This document shows, piece by piece, positions 1 to 11,075 of a DNA stretch of 64,000 bases; positions within the stretch are counted from its first letter, which is position 1, and each line of letters begins with the position of its first letter. The DNA comes from Guadua angustifolia. Lineage: Eukaryota > Streptophyta > Magnoliopsida > Poales > Poaceae. A model generated the notes under the pieces. That model saw nothing but the letters and a program-made list of their open reading frames with translations, made no database searches and was not told where the DNA came from. A program made the position numbers and the translations under genes. The DNA is taken from positions 36,910,862 through 36,974,861 of the forward strand of contig CM070508.1 in NCBI GenBank assembly GCA_036346375.1, read 5' to 3'.

Positions 1-49
1 GATTGTACAAACAAGTTTCTAACCTCTCTTATCCTCTTCAACCCAATAG

Positions 50-849
50 ATGAGTTTTGGGCCACTGGTTTTAGTCACCGTCTTTGAGGATGTGGAGGCT
101 ATCCTTCTCTTCGAGGATATGCTTTGGAGGCCAATTTCACCTATGCACCGGAGTACGATCTATGGTTGTGCCATTGGACCCGGACTGAAGACCTACACTG
201 CCACGGTTCACATCATTGCTAGGATGGTGACAGGGAGCATTCCCTATCACTTCCGGCGAGGGGACGTCGTCGAATGGCTATCAAGAGGTGGCATATGTTG
301 CCATGTGCCATCTCCGCCATGACTTGTGAGAACCGACATTGCCTCCTTATCAATATTTCATGGCGAGGATCAACCGACGAGGTCAACAATGTCGCTGAAA
401 CCCAGATGGGAGAAGACTCTTCAATTCGCCAGTTGTCGGGTTTGGTCCGTGCCCTGGACTGGGCAAATCGCTGCATTGTCCATGAGCTCTGGGAGACTCG
501 TGCCCGTCTTCATGAGGCACAAGGGCATCTTCACCAATTTGTCCAGATTAACTTGGTGCCACGGGACATATTGTGTGGGCGCAACTCCACGACGCCACAC
601 GATGTAGCCCCACCCGCCTTTCAGTTTCCACATGTGCCGGGGATAGAGACCCAAGATGTTGTGCGCAACAACGCGCGCATCAACTCGGGAAGTATGATGC
701 GTAGGCGTGTCCAGGAGTCTCCGGGGGTACCTAGGTTCTATATAGGATCACCACAGCATCTCACTAACCCCTTGGACCCCGAAGACACCGGATCTCCAGG
801 ATACCATCTTTTGGATGTGTTTCCCCATGGATTCCTTAGGGACATTTGA
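50..849 (+). pseudogene. ORF0-like protein upstream of gag, Tekay-1
   Basis: The clearest open frame is 274-849. It holds a central helical, charged stretch with an RALDWANRCIVHELWETRAR-type segment near residues 60-80. The segment resembles the extra protein (ORF0) that some grass gypsy elements encode between the 5' LTR and gag. The 5' part (50-322) appears to continue the same protein in a shifted frame. Function is unknown. The Tekay-4 element in this window has a counterpart at the same place (59930-60720), which supports a real, family-wide ORF rather than chance. There is no zinc knuckle or catalytic motif. The assignment rests on position and general resemblance only. Confidence 0.5.
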
Positions 850-1204
850 GTTGTCCCGATCAAGCCCATCGTGGAGGGCAAGTAGAGATGAGCTGGACTT
901 ATTAAATTGATGTAATAGACTATCGTATGATCCTATGCTAGTTCTTATATATTTGGACTCGTCATCTTTAGCTATTGCTTTTGGTTAAGAACTTGTGCTA
1001 TTGTATCGGAACCTTGTTATTTGCTCTCATGGATGATGTTGTGGCTCAAGAACCTTTTTATATTGATGTCTTTTGGAGTTGGTGCATGTTTTCTTGCTGC
1101 ATACATGTAGAGTTTTAATTGTGTGATTTGCTGTCCGGATATTTTTAAATTCAGCGTTGTTGTGGCTCTCCTGTTACTTGTTGCTAATTTGGCTTTGGCA
1201 ACAG
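850..1204 (+). other. spacer between ORF0 and gag, Tekay-1
   Basis: This is AT-leaning sequence with stops in all frames. It lies between the ORF0 stop and the gag ATG at 1205. I see no gene or repeat in it. Confidence 0.6.
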
Positions 1205-2644
1205 ATGACGGGAGTTACCACTCGTTCCCAAGCTCAGCATGAGGCGAGGCCGCCATCCACCGGCTCCCAAGCGACTGAGGATCCGACTCAGGGGGTCACT
1301 CATAACCACCCGGAGTCCTCGCATCACCAAAATCAGCACCCCGCTTGCGTGGAGGAGGAACTTCCACCCCCTCCTACCATGGCTCAAGTCCTTGCTCTAA
1401 TTGAGCAAAATAGGCAAGATCAAACCTTGATCTTGCAGCGATCGCCGTAACACGGCCCTGCACCGGCCCCTTTTCGAGGCGAGAGGGCAGACATCACGCC
1501 ATGGCGGACTTGGCGAAGTTCTCCGCGCAGCCGCCAACATTCTCCGTGCTGCGGATCCACTCGAGGCCGATGATTGGCCGGACTATTGGCGCAAGCTGGC
1601 CGCCGCTCAATGCCCGACCATGAGAAGGTCCTTTTTGCTTCGCATCAACTTGATGGAGCAGCGTGCGCATGGTGGGACAGTTTTACCGCCATGCAACCCG
1701 TCGATCATACCATCACGTGGGCAGAGTTTCGCGCGGCTTTCCGCGAGGCTCATGTTCCCGCAGGCGTTATGGCGAGGAAGAAGCGTGAGTTTCTCACATT
1801 GAAGCAAGGTGGCAAGACCGTCATGGATTATCTTCACGAGTTCAACTATTTTGCTCGTTATGCCCTAGACGAAATCTCCACCGATGAGCGCAAGCAAGAG
1901 CGCTTCATGGAGGGACTTTCGGAGGAGTTGCAGCTAGAGCTCGCTTCTCACGACTTCCAAAATTTCCAGCACTTGGTCCACAAGGCTATAGTGGTGGAAG
2001 AGAAGTGGGGAAAATTGGAGGATTCGCGCAAACGCAAACGAGTTGCACAAAATTCAGCAAGTGGCAACTTGCAGCCACCGCGCATGGTGCGCCCGTCACT
2101 TCCAAACTATCAAGCTCCGGCACCACCGAGACCTCCAACATTCGTTGCTCGCCCGCCGCAACCAAGTCTTCCACCAACTGTGGGTGGAAATCAGCAAGGA
2201 GCCAACACTCAAGCTCGCTCAATTCTTGTTTGCTTCCAGTGCAAACAACCGGGGCACTTTGCACGCCAATGCCCACAAAAGAACCAAGCAACGTCGGGGA
2301 TTCGACCCACTATTACACCGGGGGCAGCAACACCTCCACCTCGACCAATGCCTCCAAGAACCGCATCAACCCCACCACGTGGTCGCATCAACCATGTGAC
2401 TGCCGAAGAAGCTCAGAATGTGCCGGAAGTGGTGTTGGGTACGCTTTCAAATCAACTCACACCGACTACCAGTATTATTCGATTCGAAGCATCTCATTCA
2501 TTTATTAAAGAAAGTTTGCTATGCATCATGAGTTCCCTATACAACCTATGCATCCACCACTTCTCATTAAAACCCCGGATCGGAATTAAGGACCGATCGA
2601 GTCTGCGGGAAGTAAAGATTGAAGTCAATGGGGTAGAGTTCTAG
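1205..2644 (+). pseudogene. gag: gag polyprotein, Tekay-1 (frameshifted)
   Basis: This is the structural capsid/nucleocapsid protein that packages retrotransposon RNA in cytoplasmic virus-like particles. The start at 1205 opens with MTGVTTRSQA, like the MVNTRG-type start of grass Tekay gag. That frame stops at 1450. The capsid continues in a second frame from about 1574 (DHEKVLFASHQLDGAACAWW, then VMDYLHEFNYFARYA). A CCHC zinc knuckle, CFQCKQPGHFARQC, lies at 2231-2272 after a Pro-rich linker. The intervening 120 bases keep gag-like sequence but contain frame breaks. The length is near that of intact relatives, so this is a recently broken gene and not a fragment. Confidence 0.9.
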
Positions 2645-2942
2645 CTGATCGATAATAATTAAAACGGAGGAATTGAAGTTATTCTTGGGATGGATTGGCT
2701 GTCCAAGCACCAAGGATGCATCAATTGTGCAAGCGATCTATTTCACTTACCAACGCGAGCGGCAAACAAGTCGTGTTTGCGTCAAGTCCAGATTATGCTC
2801 ACCTCTATGCCTTGAAGGGTGAGCCATTCCTTGGAATAAGTAGCATACCAGTGGTATGTGATTACCTAGATGTATTTCCAGAAGAGTTGCCGGGGATTCC
2901 ACGGACCGGAAGTTGAGTTAAATCATTGAACTTTTACCCTGA
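2440..2942 (+). pseudogene. aspartic protease remnant and PR-RT linker, Tekay-1
   Basis: The pepsin-like retroviral protease normally cleaves Gag-Pol. Here the active-site neighbourhood reads RFEASHSFIKES at about 2480-2515. Relatives have a D-S-G triad just before the A-T/S-H-S-F segment, so the catalytic Asp is lost. The conserved downstream segment VILGMDWLSKHQGCI is at about 2671-2715, followed by the linker DYLDVFPEELPGIP (about 2859-2900) that leads into RT. A stop interrupts before 2700. The protease is non-functional as written. Confidence 0.75.
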
Positions 2943-3815
2943 ATGGCCCCGATATCAAAGCGACCTTACCGTATGCCTCCAAATGAGTTGATTGAGTTGA
3001 AGAAACAACTTACGGAGCTGCAAGAGAAGGGTTTCATTCGCCCCGAGCTCTCACCCTTGGGGATGCCCGCGATATTTGTGAAGAAGAAGGATGATAGTTT
3101 GCGGATGTGTGTTGATTACCGTCCATTGAATGCAGTCACGGTCAAGAACAAGTATCCACTTCCGCGGATCGATGATTTGTTTGACCAAATGACCGGAGCC
3201 TGTATCTTCTCCAAGATTGACTTGAGATTAGGCTACCATCAGATCAAGATCAGATCGGGGGACATTCCAAAAACGGCATTCTCCACCCGTTATGGTCTAT
3301 ATGAGTATACCGTCATGTCTTTCGGTTTGACCAATGCACCGGCATACTTCATGAGCCTTATGAATTCAGTTTTCATGGAATATCTCGACAAGTTCATCGT
3401 CATCTTCATCGATGATATTCTTATTTACTCCAAGTCTGAAGAGGAGCATGAAGTACACCTTCGGAAAGTCTTGGAAAAGCTGCGAGAGAACCAACTCTAT
3501 GCAAAATTCAGCAAGTGTGAATTCTGGCTAAAGGAGGTTGCTTTCTTGGGCCATGTGCTATCAGAAGGCGGAGTTGCAGTTGACCCCAGCAAGATACAAA
3601 CGGTACTTGATTGGGAGCAGCCTAAGAACATCACGGATATTCGAAGTTTTCTCGGGTTCGCGGGTTATTACCGCCGATTCGTGGAGAACTTCTCCAAAAT
3701 CGCTGAAACCATCGAATCAACTTTTGAAGAAGGAGAACAAGTTCGTATGGTCAGCAGAATGTGAGGCAAGCTTTCAATTGTTGAAGGTTAAACTGACCAT
3801 CTTTTTGTCTTAGTC
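2943..3815 (+). pseudogene. pol: reverse transcriptase, Tekay-1
   Basis: This domain would copy element RNA into cDNA. The 273-residue open stretch carries the RT signature blocks in order: RMCVDYRPLNAVT, YPLPRIDDLFDQM, SKIDLRLGYHQIKI, TAFSTRYGLYEY, MSFGLTNAPAYF, and the catalytic FIDDILIYS (usual F/Y-x-D-D) near 3405-3430. These are followed by FLGHVLSEGG and SFLGFAGYYRRF. Catalytic aspartates are present. The frame shifts near 3730, and the RT-RNase H connection (EGEQVRMVSRM, then CEASFQLLKVKL in another frame) continues in the neighbouring frame to 3815. The thumb end is therefore broken. Confidence 0.93.
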
Positions 3816-3825
3816 TGCTGGGATA

Positions 3826-4190
3826 TTCACAAGGGCTTCGACATATATTGTGATGCATCCCGCCTCGGGCTGGGTTGTGTACTCATGCAAGGAGGCCAAG
3901 TTGTGGCCTATGCATCGAGACAATTGAGACCTCGTGAGATGAATTACCCCACCCATGATTTAGAGCTGGCAGCAGTGGTACATGCTCTAAAAATCTGGCG
4001 ACATTACCTCATCGGTAATCGTTGTGAAATTTACACCGATCACAAAAGCCTGAAGTATATCTTTACTCAAGCCGATTTGAACCTGAGGCAAAGAAGGTGG
4101 CTTGAATTGATCAAATACTACGATATGGGACTCCATTATCATCCTGGAAAGGCCAATATTGTTGCCGATGCCTTGAGCCGAAAGTCTTAA
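3826..4190 (+). pseudogene. pol: RNase H domain, Tekay-1
   Basis: RNase H would degrade RNA in the RNA/DNA hybrid during reverse transcription. The sequence shows YCDASRLGLGCVLMQ (first catalytic Asp region, partly before the open frame at 3885), then YASRQLRPREMNYPTHDLEL (Glu). Next comes EIYTDHKSLKYIF (Asp), and finally GKANIVADALSRKS (last Asp) at about 4147-4188. All core acidic positions are visible. A stop after SRKS separates it from integrase, which restarts at 4227. Intact relatives read straight through this point. Confidence 0.9.
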
Positions 4191-4226
4191 TGCAATCGTC
4201 TATCGGTAGAATCGGAATCGGACGCC

Positions 4227-5275
4227 ATGTGCGTTGAGTTTCGAAAGCTCAATCTAGAAGTGGTTAAGGAGGGATCCCTTGCTGTCATGGAAGTTAAATC
4301 TAATCTATTGGACCAAATCAAAGAGGCTCAAAAGACAGACAAGGGCATGGCACTCATCCGAGCCCACCTCAAGCAAGGCAAGGCCAATTGTTTCACCGAG
4401 GACGCACAAGGTGTCTTGTGGTTCGACAAACGGCTAGTGGTGCCAAATTGCAAAGAATTGAAGGCACTAATTCTTGATGAGGCTCATAATTCCACATTCT
4501 CTATTCATCCCGGGAGTACAAAAATGTATCAAGATCTTAAGCCAAGGTTTTGGTGGACCTGGATGAAACGAGAAATTGCCCGGTATGTCGCCGAGTGCGA
4601 CGTGTGTCAGCGAGTGAAAGCCGACCATTTGCGTGCAGCAGGCACACTTCAACCACTGCCCATTCCTATGTGGAAGTGGGAAGAGATTGGTATGGATTTC
4701 ATCACCGGGTTGCCCAGGACACAAAAGGTTTTGATTCCATATGGGTGTCGTTGATCGACTAACGAAGATGCTCATTTTCTTCTGTCAAGGCAGCGGATCT
4801 GATGAGCAAGTTAGCTGAGTTATATCTTCATCGAATTGTCTCTCTTCATGGTGTTCCCAAAAGGATTGTCTCAGATCGAGGTACTCAGTTTACCTCGCAA
4901 TTTTGGCAATGCCTCCACAAGGCCATGGGGACTCAACTCTCTTTCAGCACCGCGTATCATCCTCAAACTGATGGACAAACTGAACGGGTGAACCAAATTC
5001 TTGAGGATATACTTAGAGCTTGTGCCCTTACTTACGGCAAAAATTGGGAGAAATGCTTACCCTTCGCGGAATTCTCCTACAACAATAGCTATCAAGCTAG
5101 TCTCCGAATGAGTCCATTCGAGGCTCTCTATGGAAGATCTTGTAGGACTCCACTCAAGCTGTGCGAGTCCGAGAGAGACCCTATTTGGTCCCGAACTAGT
5201 CGCGAAGTGGAAGAGCAAGTTCGATTCATTCATGACGATTGCGGACCGCGAGTCTCGTCAAAAGAGCTCTGTTGA
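4227..5275 (+). pseudogene. pol: integrase, Tekay-1 (one frameshift)
   Basis: Integrase inserts the cDNA into the chromosome. The N-terminal zinc-binding region is visible as HPGSTKMYQDL through CDVCQRVKA (about 4505-4620). The catalytic D,D,E core follows: GMDFITGLPRT (D near 4695), then after a frameshift at about 4735-4800 VSDRGTQFTSQFW (D near 4875) and PQTDGQTERVNQIL (E near 4985). The C-terminal part continues with FAEFSYNNSYQASLRMSPFE to 5275. Apart from the frameshift and the C-terminal break, the fold-defining residues are intact. It lies directly upstream of the chromodomain, as usual for chromoviruses. Confidence 0.92.
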
Positions 5276-5736
5276 TCGTCGCCGTCGTGAACTCAAGTTC
5301 AAGTTGGTGATCATGTCTACCTCAAGGTCTCACCAATGAAAGGTATTAAATCGGTTTCATGTGAAGGAAAGCTAGCCCTCGTTACATTGGACCTTTCCGA
5401 ATTATAGCGAGCGAGGCGGTGGCATATCAATTGGAGCTTCCCTCTTCACTAGCCGATGTACATGATGTCTTTCATGTCTCTCAATTGAAGAAATGCCTTT
5501 GTGTCCCAAGCTGAAGCCCTGAGTTAGACACTCTTGAATTACAACCCGATCTGTCCTACAAAGAGCACCCCATCTGTATTCTCGGCGAGAGGGAGCGTGT
5601 TACTCGAAACCACACCATCAAATTCTTTAAGGTTCAATGGAGTAATCACACCTGATGAGGCCACGTGGGGCGGGAGGATCATCTTGAGCGAATACCCTAC
5701 CTCTTCAATGAAGCGGTGTAATCTCGAGGACGAGAT
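5276..5736 (+). pseudogene. integrase C-terminus and chromodomain, Tekay-1
   Basis: In different frames one can read the GPFRI/ELPSSLADVHDVFHVSQLKKC segment (about 5390-5500). After it comes a chromodomain-like stretch with ICILGERERVTRN and FFKVQWSNHT (about 5570-5655). Chromodomains of this group are thought to steer integration to heterochromatin. Stops and shifts break the domain. Related copies in this window (21140-21300, 26850-27010 and 55290-55520) show the same QWSNH core. Confidence 0.8.
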
Positions 5737-5752
5737 TCTTTTAAGGGGAGGC
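5737..5752 (+). other. polypurine tract, Tekay-1
   Basis: A tttaaggggagg tract lies immediately before the LTR start. It is the second-strand primer site, and the same tract precedes the LTRs at 21349 and, reversed, at 55271. Confidence 0.8.
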
Positions 5753-6183
5753 TTGTAATAGCCCAATTTTAAATCAAATCTGATGAAGTGAGGCTTGTCA
5801 TGCTAACGTCTTCCATAATTACCATTACATCCTCACTTAACTATAATTATACAAATGTTAGGACATTCATCTTGCATAAAGAGGGAGTAATAAAATCCTA
5901 AAACTTATTTTCCAAACTGCACACATGTTATTTTACCTTAGTCAATGACATGTGGGCCATATTCATAAGAGAGAGGAGAGTAGGCTGCACACCTACCATA
6001 CCAATTCCGACTCTATTCACCCCTACCCCTAGTCAATGACACATGGGACCTACCATTGCATAGGAAATTGTGGCTGCACCTCCTTTCCATGTCTTTTCTC
6101 ACTCAAACCACTCATACCCACCCTTTTACTTACCCTATGACATGTGGGACCTAGCCCCACATGTAAGGCATGAGTGGGCAGCC

Positions 6184-6190
6184 TATATAA
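6184..6190 (+). promoter_or_regulatory. LTR TATA box, Tekay-1
   Basis: TATATAA sits in a tatataaggcc context in the LTR, about 430 bp from its start. Transcription would be expected to begin roughly 30 bp downstream. Confidence 0.6.
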
Positions 6191-6784
6191 GGCCTAAAAC
6201 CCTGGTTTCTCCTCCCTTTTCCTGCTCATTTGCTCAGCTCAAACCAGATAATATAGTAAGTGTGTTCTTCTCCAACCCTTGCCACTCTCCCCCACAAAAT
6301 CCCCTCAAATCTTGAGTTTGAGCTTGTGCATGTTATACCATCTTGTAGCAAAGATCAAGAGCTTCAAATCCATCCAAATGGATTCTTGAGGAACCAAGTT
6401 TTGGGTAAGTGGCAATCGTTTTTCTTGCTACCCATGTTCTGAAATTCTGCTCCTTGTAACTCATTGCTATTTTCCCCATGAAATCCATTATCAATCCTTG
6501 ATTCGGGTCGTGCATGTCTCTTGGAAGTTTGAAGAGGAAGGCTAGACGCCGTTGCAAGCGCGAGCAAAGGAAGGCATTGTTGTCTACGCGAGCTAGGAGG
6601 CGGCGAACGCATGAGAACCGACGTCGTGACACCCTTTTGTCATTCCTCGCGAAACCAAACGTCACCACGCAAAAGTAACCCCATAGTGGTAAGATCCCAC
6701 CCCGTACACCCTTTTGAAGTCCTAGTGCATTGCTATGAAGTTTAGAAATCAATAGCAAAATATCCATTTTGAGACAGACCTCTC

Positions 6785-7040
6785 AGCCCGGATAGTCCAG
6801 AGATTTAATCCGGATAGTCCGGGGTTTTAACCCGGATAGTCCGGGTATTTAATTTGGATAGTCGGGATATGCTAGAACAGGCGGGCCAGAGAGGTCGGCC
6901 GGACACTCTGAGGATTTAATCCGGATAGTCAGGGATTTAATCCGGATAGTCAGGATTTAATCCGGATAGTCCTGATATGCGAACTTCGTCACCGAGGGGT
7001 CGGCCGGACACTCGGGGTTAATTGTCCGGATACTCGGACA
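6785..7040 (+). repeat. tandem array of a ccggatagtcc-gggatttaat unit in the Tekay-1 LTR
   Basis: About eight imperfect copies of a roughly 20-22 bp unit built on cCGGATAGTCcgg plus atttaat, with two interspersed ggtcggccggacactc segments. It is a minisatellite internal to the LTR, just downstream of the expected R region. Confidence 0.85.
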
Positions 7041-8901
7041 TAATTCAATAAAATACCTCTAAAACATGAATTTTTGATAACCAAGTCCAAAGTTCGCAAG
7101 GCTAAATTGGTATTTTCATATTATAATCAAGTATTGTGCATCATGAGCATTTCATACATCTTTTAATCATGTGCATCTTTGGATTCTTGATTTGGTGTTT
7201 ATGAATTTGGATTTTCTCGATTAGGTGTTGACGCTTCGAAAGGCACACCTGAGTACGACTACGCTTTCGAAGTCAAGAACGAGCAGCAAGGCACTATCTT
7301 ACTCCTTGACCATGATTGCTCCTACTATTTGCAACTTACATCTTTGGAACTATTTTATCAAATGCATGCTTACTTTCAATTACAAATATGATTGGGTAGA
7401 ATTCTTAGCTATTACCATGTTGTGTGTTAAACCCTTAGCATGTTCTCTCCATGTTCCATTGTCGCCCTAGGTGGTTGGTTTATTATTATGTATGGGTTAG
7501 TTGAATTGCTTAGCCATGCTTAGATCCTTTGTTAGAAACCGTGATAGATGGATTTAGTCCATCGATGCAAATGATCAAGATTTATTATTACGATGATGAT
7601 GTTTTTAATTGATGTTTAATGAGTAGAGATATTGGTTAAGGACCTAAGGATTAAATCTGGTGGCGTCTCTTTGAGTAACTATCGTGCGAACCACACGCCG
7701 TTTATGGGACCGGCGTAACCAAGTACTTATGTATGACTAGGTTATGTAAACCATGTGCCGCGAATTCCTTGGGCTTAGTGGAGCGTCAAGGAATGACCAC
7801 GGAATTCCACAGGCTTTGTGGAGTGCGGGGAATGTCCTCGAGTCCCTCGAACTTTGTTGAGTTGGGGATGTTCAACAACGGTGTACTCCTTGATCCACAC
7901 ACACCGAGCCTTCGGGCACGCGGGATCGAGGTCACGATCATCCGGATGGTTTAGATACACTACCATGGATACTGAAAAATGGTTTGTCACGTTTCACCTC
8001 GGCCGACACATCTAAGGAAATGTGTTAATAGCTTGACTTACGAGTGTGGCGTGTCGTGTGGGTAAAGTCGTACCTCTGCGAGTTTAAACTATTGAATAGC
8101 GCGTCCATGGTTAGGGCGATCTCTTGAATTGTCGATCCTTTGGTAGTATTAAGGTCTTGGTAAGAATGGGATGGGAGTGGGAAAAAGACATGAGTATTGG
8201 AGTACTTTCGTGTGTGTAGTCGAACATGGCGATGGAACTCATGTTTCGGAGAATGCTTGAAGGCATGAGATGAATGTGATTATGATGATGTTATATTATG
8301 TATTAGATTTTGCAAATGTTTACTAAATGCAATACTCTTAAATCTATACATGCTTATGAATTATCCCAAATATTGCTTTATCTTTGAAATTGCCATTTGC
8401 CTTCCTTGATGTAGCAACCACATGTAATTAGAAACCAGCATATAACTTATATTATTGTGCGAGTACACTCTTTGTACTCAATCGGATTGTCCACTTGCTG
8501 TAGGTGAGGATGAGGCGCTGCCCGGGGACTTTTACCGGGCAGATTTCGACAATTCTAACGTTTAGTCGCCATTCTTGCCCCAGTTGGTTGCCTGAGGGTT
8601 TGGGGGCATGCCATGCTGGCCCTTTTGTTGTTTATCTTATGTTTTCCGCTGCTACTTGATGTGATAACTTTAAATATGTCGTTATGGACAGCAGTCCTAC
8701 TTTTGGTATGTAATAACGTTTATGCTTCCGCTAATTATGTATGTGTTGTGATGTCAACTGTTGGATGAGAATGCTCGTGTTGGCGAACTATCTTGGGACC
8801 TACACGGGTATAATCACGGGACGCCCGAGGTTCCCTTGATTCACTTGAGATATGCCACGCATTTGGGTGAATCAGTGGAGTTCCGGGGACGGTTCCCCAC
8901 A

Positions 8902-9660
8902 TTTCCATGGCAATTTGTGCTTTAATCATGTTGAACATAGATTTACAAATACTATACTGTTTTAAATTAACGCATGTTATTTTATGCTTAGAATTGCTCT
9001 CAATTAATTTGGGATCTAGCCTTTCTACCAAATTGAGTTATACCTACCTTGTCATTCATATGCTATGATTATTCGTCACCCTCGGATGGATAATTATTAG
9101 TTGGTTGCTAATAGATACCAACATGGATTGGTTATATTGTGAATAGTGTGCTTACCCATGCAACAAATTATTGATATTATTTTGAAATTTCAAATTCAAT
9201 TTGACTAATGGAATATTTTTATAAAAGGGTGTGTCATGTGTTATCGCACAATGATGTTGAGTTGTTGATGGCATGTGTTGCACGATAATCAACTGGGGTG
9301 GTAAATGATTAAGATTAGGACAAGTGGCAAGAGGATGTGTGCTATGGTGGGTTTGTGTGACACTTGGATTGGTGATTCTATGTGAATCTATTTGATATTG
9401 ATAGTTGAAATAATTGACAGTTATGCCTTGGTTAATTAAGGACTTAACTTTGCCATCCATTGAACTGGGCTAATCATGCAACCACATGTCTGTTATGGGC
9501 TAGACATAACTAAGTGAGCTGTCGTGTCTTAACATGTGATACCTCAAGTGGTAGACCAAGCTATGTGTGTAGTTTAGGGTGGGTGTGTGTGCAGTGGCCT
9601 CACATCGTGATTTATTTGAGAGAAATATTAGAAGAGACTTCTACTGAGAACCATTTATTA
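8902..9660 (+). repeat. fragment of an older Tekay-type LTR (host of Tekay-1)
   Basis: The segment ggcaatttgtgctttaatc, the tacctaccttgtcattcat run and the later gactaatggaata / catgcaaccacatgt runs recur in order. They are also found in the LTRs at 24950-25520 and 40250-40860 and, reversed, near 53200-53760. The fragment is cut on the left by Tekay-1 and on the right by the LINE. Confidence 0.75.
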
Positions 9661-11070
9661 AAAAAGAAAGAGGAAAGAACAGACTAGAAAACTGTCGAGG
9701 ATTGGATAATTTACATAAGGTCTGTTATGCCCTGGTAGCCAGTTTTGGCCGACCATGCATGCCCTTGGATGGTGTTCCCAAGGAGGGTCCTCGGATGGTC
9801 GAGCCGGTGGGTCCGCCTGACCATGCAGACCTAAGCTCGTCTATGAGCACCCATGCTCGTCCACGAGCATCTAAGTTTTTCCCCCGAGCATGCAAGCTCG
9901 GGACGCACAAGGCTTGGTTAGAGCTGTGGAAATCCTCAAGCACAATCATCAGATCGTGTTCACCCCACAACGTTTAAGTAGCAATAATTACACCACAATC
10001 CAGGGCCATTATGCCCACAATGGGACGTGGCGAAAATCAAGGATCCAGGGCCATTAACCCTACGTCACGGTTAATGCCATAATGGCGCATTATTCGGCTA
10101 TGGTTATTCCAAGCATCTATAAGAACCACCCGGTAGATTGGTAAAGGAGAGATGCATGATGCAAGCATCATAGTGATACACAATCCATTCTGTAAGAGTT
10201 TCTAGCTATAGTTAAATCACTGGACGTAGGGTTGTTATCTCTGCCGTGAGAGGCCCGAACCAGGATAAACCCCCGTGTCTATTTTCCGAGCATCCGACTT
10301 CCTAAGAGCAATTTTTAGACGCAAACCCTTCACAGAGAAGGGGCCGTGTTGATCCCCCATTCAACAAGTAAGCTTGACAGGGACCTGTTTCCCAAACGTC
10401 GACAAAAACAGACTAGGAAGGGAAGAAGGAAAATAAAGAGAAAGAAAAAGGTCAAAAGGAGGTCAAGAGAACAAAAGCAAGATTACAAAGAGTTAATCCA
10501 AGCCCAAAACTGAGATGAGAAGGTGCAATCTAGCTTCCTCTATGAAGTTGAACTTTCTAGACTAAGGTGATGCATTTAGTTGATTGAAGATGAAGCTATT
10601 TTGTTGTTTCCAGATATGCCAAGAAGCTGAAATAAAAATTTCCATGAAAAAAGGTTGAATGAAGTTACTTTTATCCTATTGAATCATTTTAATGATATCC
10701 AAAGACGTATCCCAATTTATGTTGATAGAGTTCTAGCATTGAGAACTGAAGCTGTCAGTGGAAAATAGATGGTTGGTTGTCTCCGGCGTTAGCTGAGTGC
10801 AAAGAACATAGTTGTTGTCTTGTCCCATCTAGTACCTTCTTCATATGAGCAACTGCTTAGTATTTAGGTGGTCTCGAATCAATAGTCAAGCAAAATCTCT
10901 TAGCTTGGGTACACATTTGGTCTTCCAAATCGATCGAAAAGGTGGCTAAGCTGAGACTGCTAGAAATAAGTGTCTGTAGTATTTTTATGCCATGTAAGAT
11001 GAGTTATCCCAGATATAAGTCCATTGATCATCTAACATGTTCAAACAATAGACCTGTTGAAGAAAGGTGG
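9661..11070 (-). mobile_element. L1-type LINE, 3' fragment (interrupted by a solo LTR)
   Basis: On the minus strand the sequence from about 11070 down to 10490 reads as the end of a plant L1 ORF2. DDQWTYIWDNSSYMA is followed by FRSIWKTKCVPKLRDFA. Then, with stops, come a zf-RVT-like NNYVLCTQLTPETTNHLF block and MEIFISASWHIWKQQNSFIF. This is the zinc-binding tail typical of plant LINE reverse transcriptases. The 3' UTR continues to about 9661 and is split by the solo LTR at 9693-10404. The 5' part was removed by the Tat element at 11076. Stops show it is dead. Confidence 0.8.
9693..10404 (+). repeat. solo LTR with perfect 5-bp target-site duplication
   Basis: The 712-bp segment begins TGTCGA and ends TCGACA, an exact 6-bp inverted repeat. 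It is flanked on both sides by aaaac (9688-9692 and 10405-10409). A TATAAG box lies near 10118. No internal retrotransposon sequence is adjacent. This is the product expected when the two LTRs of an element recombine and delete the interior. Family is undetermined. Confidence 0.9.
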
Positions 11071-11075
11071 TAAGC

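Larger units (their letters stand above)
1..8901 (+). mobile_element. Tekay-type Ty3/gypsy chromovirus, copy 1 (5' end outside window)
   Basis: Domains run in the order ORF0, gag with zinc knuckle, PR remnant, RT, RNase H, IN, chromodomain, polypurine tract and 3' LTR. This order and the C-terminal chromodomain are those of Tekay/Del chromoviruses. The 5' LTR and PBS are not in the window, so neither LTR divergence nor the target-site duplication can be checked. The reading frame is broken at several places (near 1450, 2640-2940, 3730-3830, 4735-4800 and after 5275), so the copy is defective. Its right edge abuts sequence that resembles the middle of another Tekay LTR, which implies that this copy inserted into an older element. 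Confidence 0.93.
5754..8901 (+). repeat. 3' LTR of Tekay-1
   Basis: The LTR starts TGTAATAGCCC right after the polypurine tract and probably ends ...GGTTCCCCACA at 8901. That gives about 3.15 kb, within the usual size for Tekay LTRs (about 3 kb). The end is placed where sequence resembling the middle of another Tekay LTR begins. It contains a TATA box, a short tandem array and no convincing gene. The partner LTR is outside the window. Confidence 0.75.

Noticed and set aside
6785..7040. CRISPR-like direct repeats
   Set aside because: The units are contiguous and imperfect, with no unique spacers, in a eukaryotic LTR.
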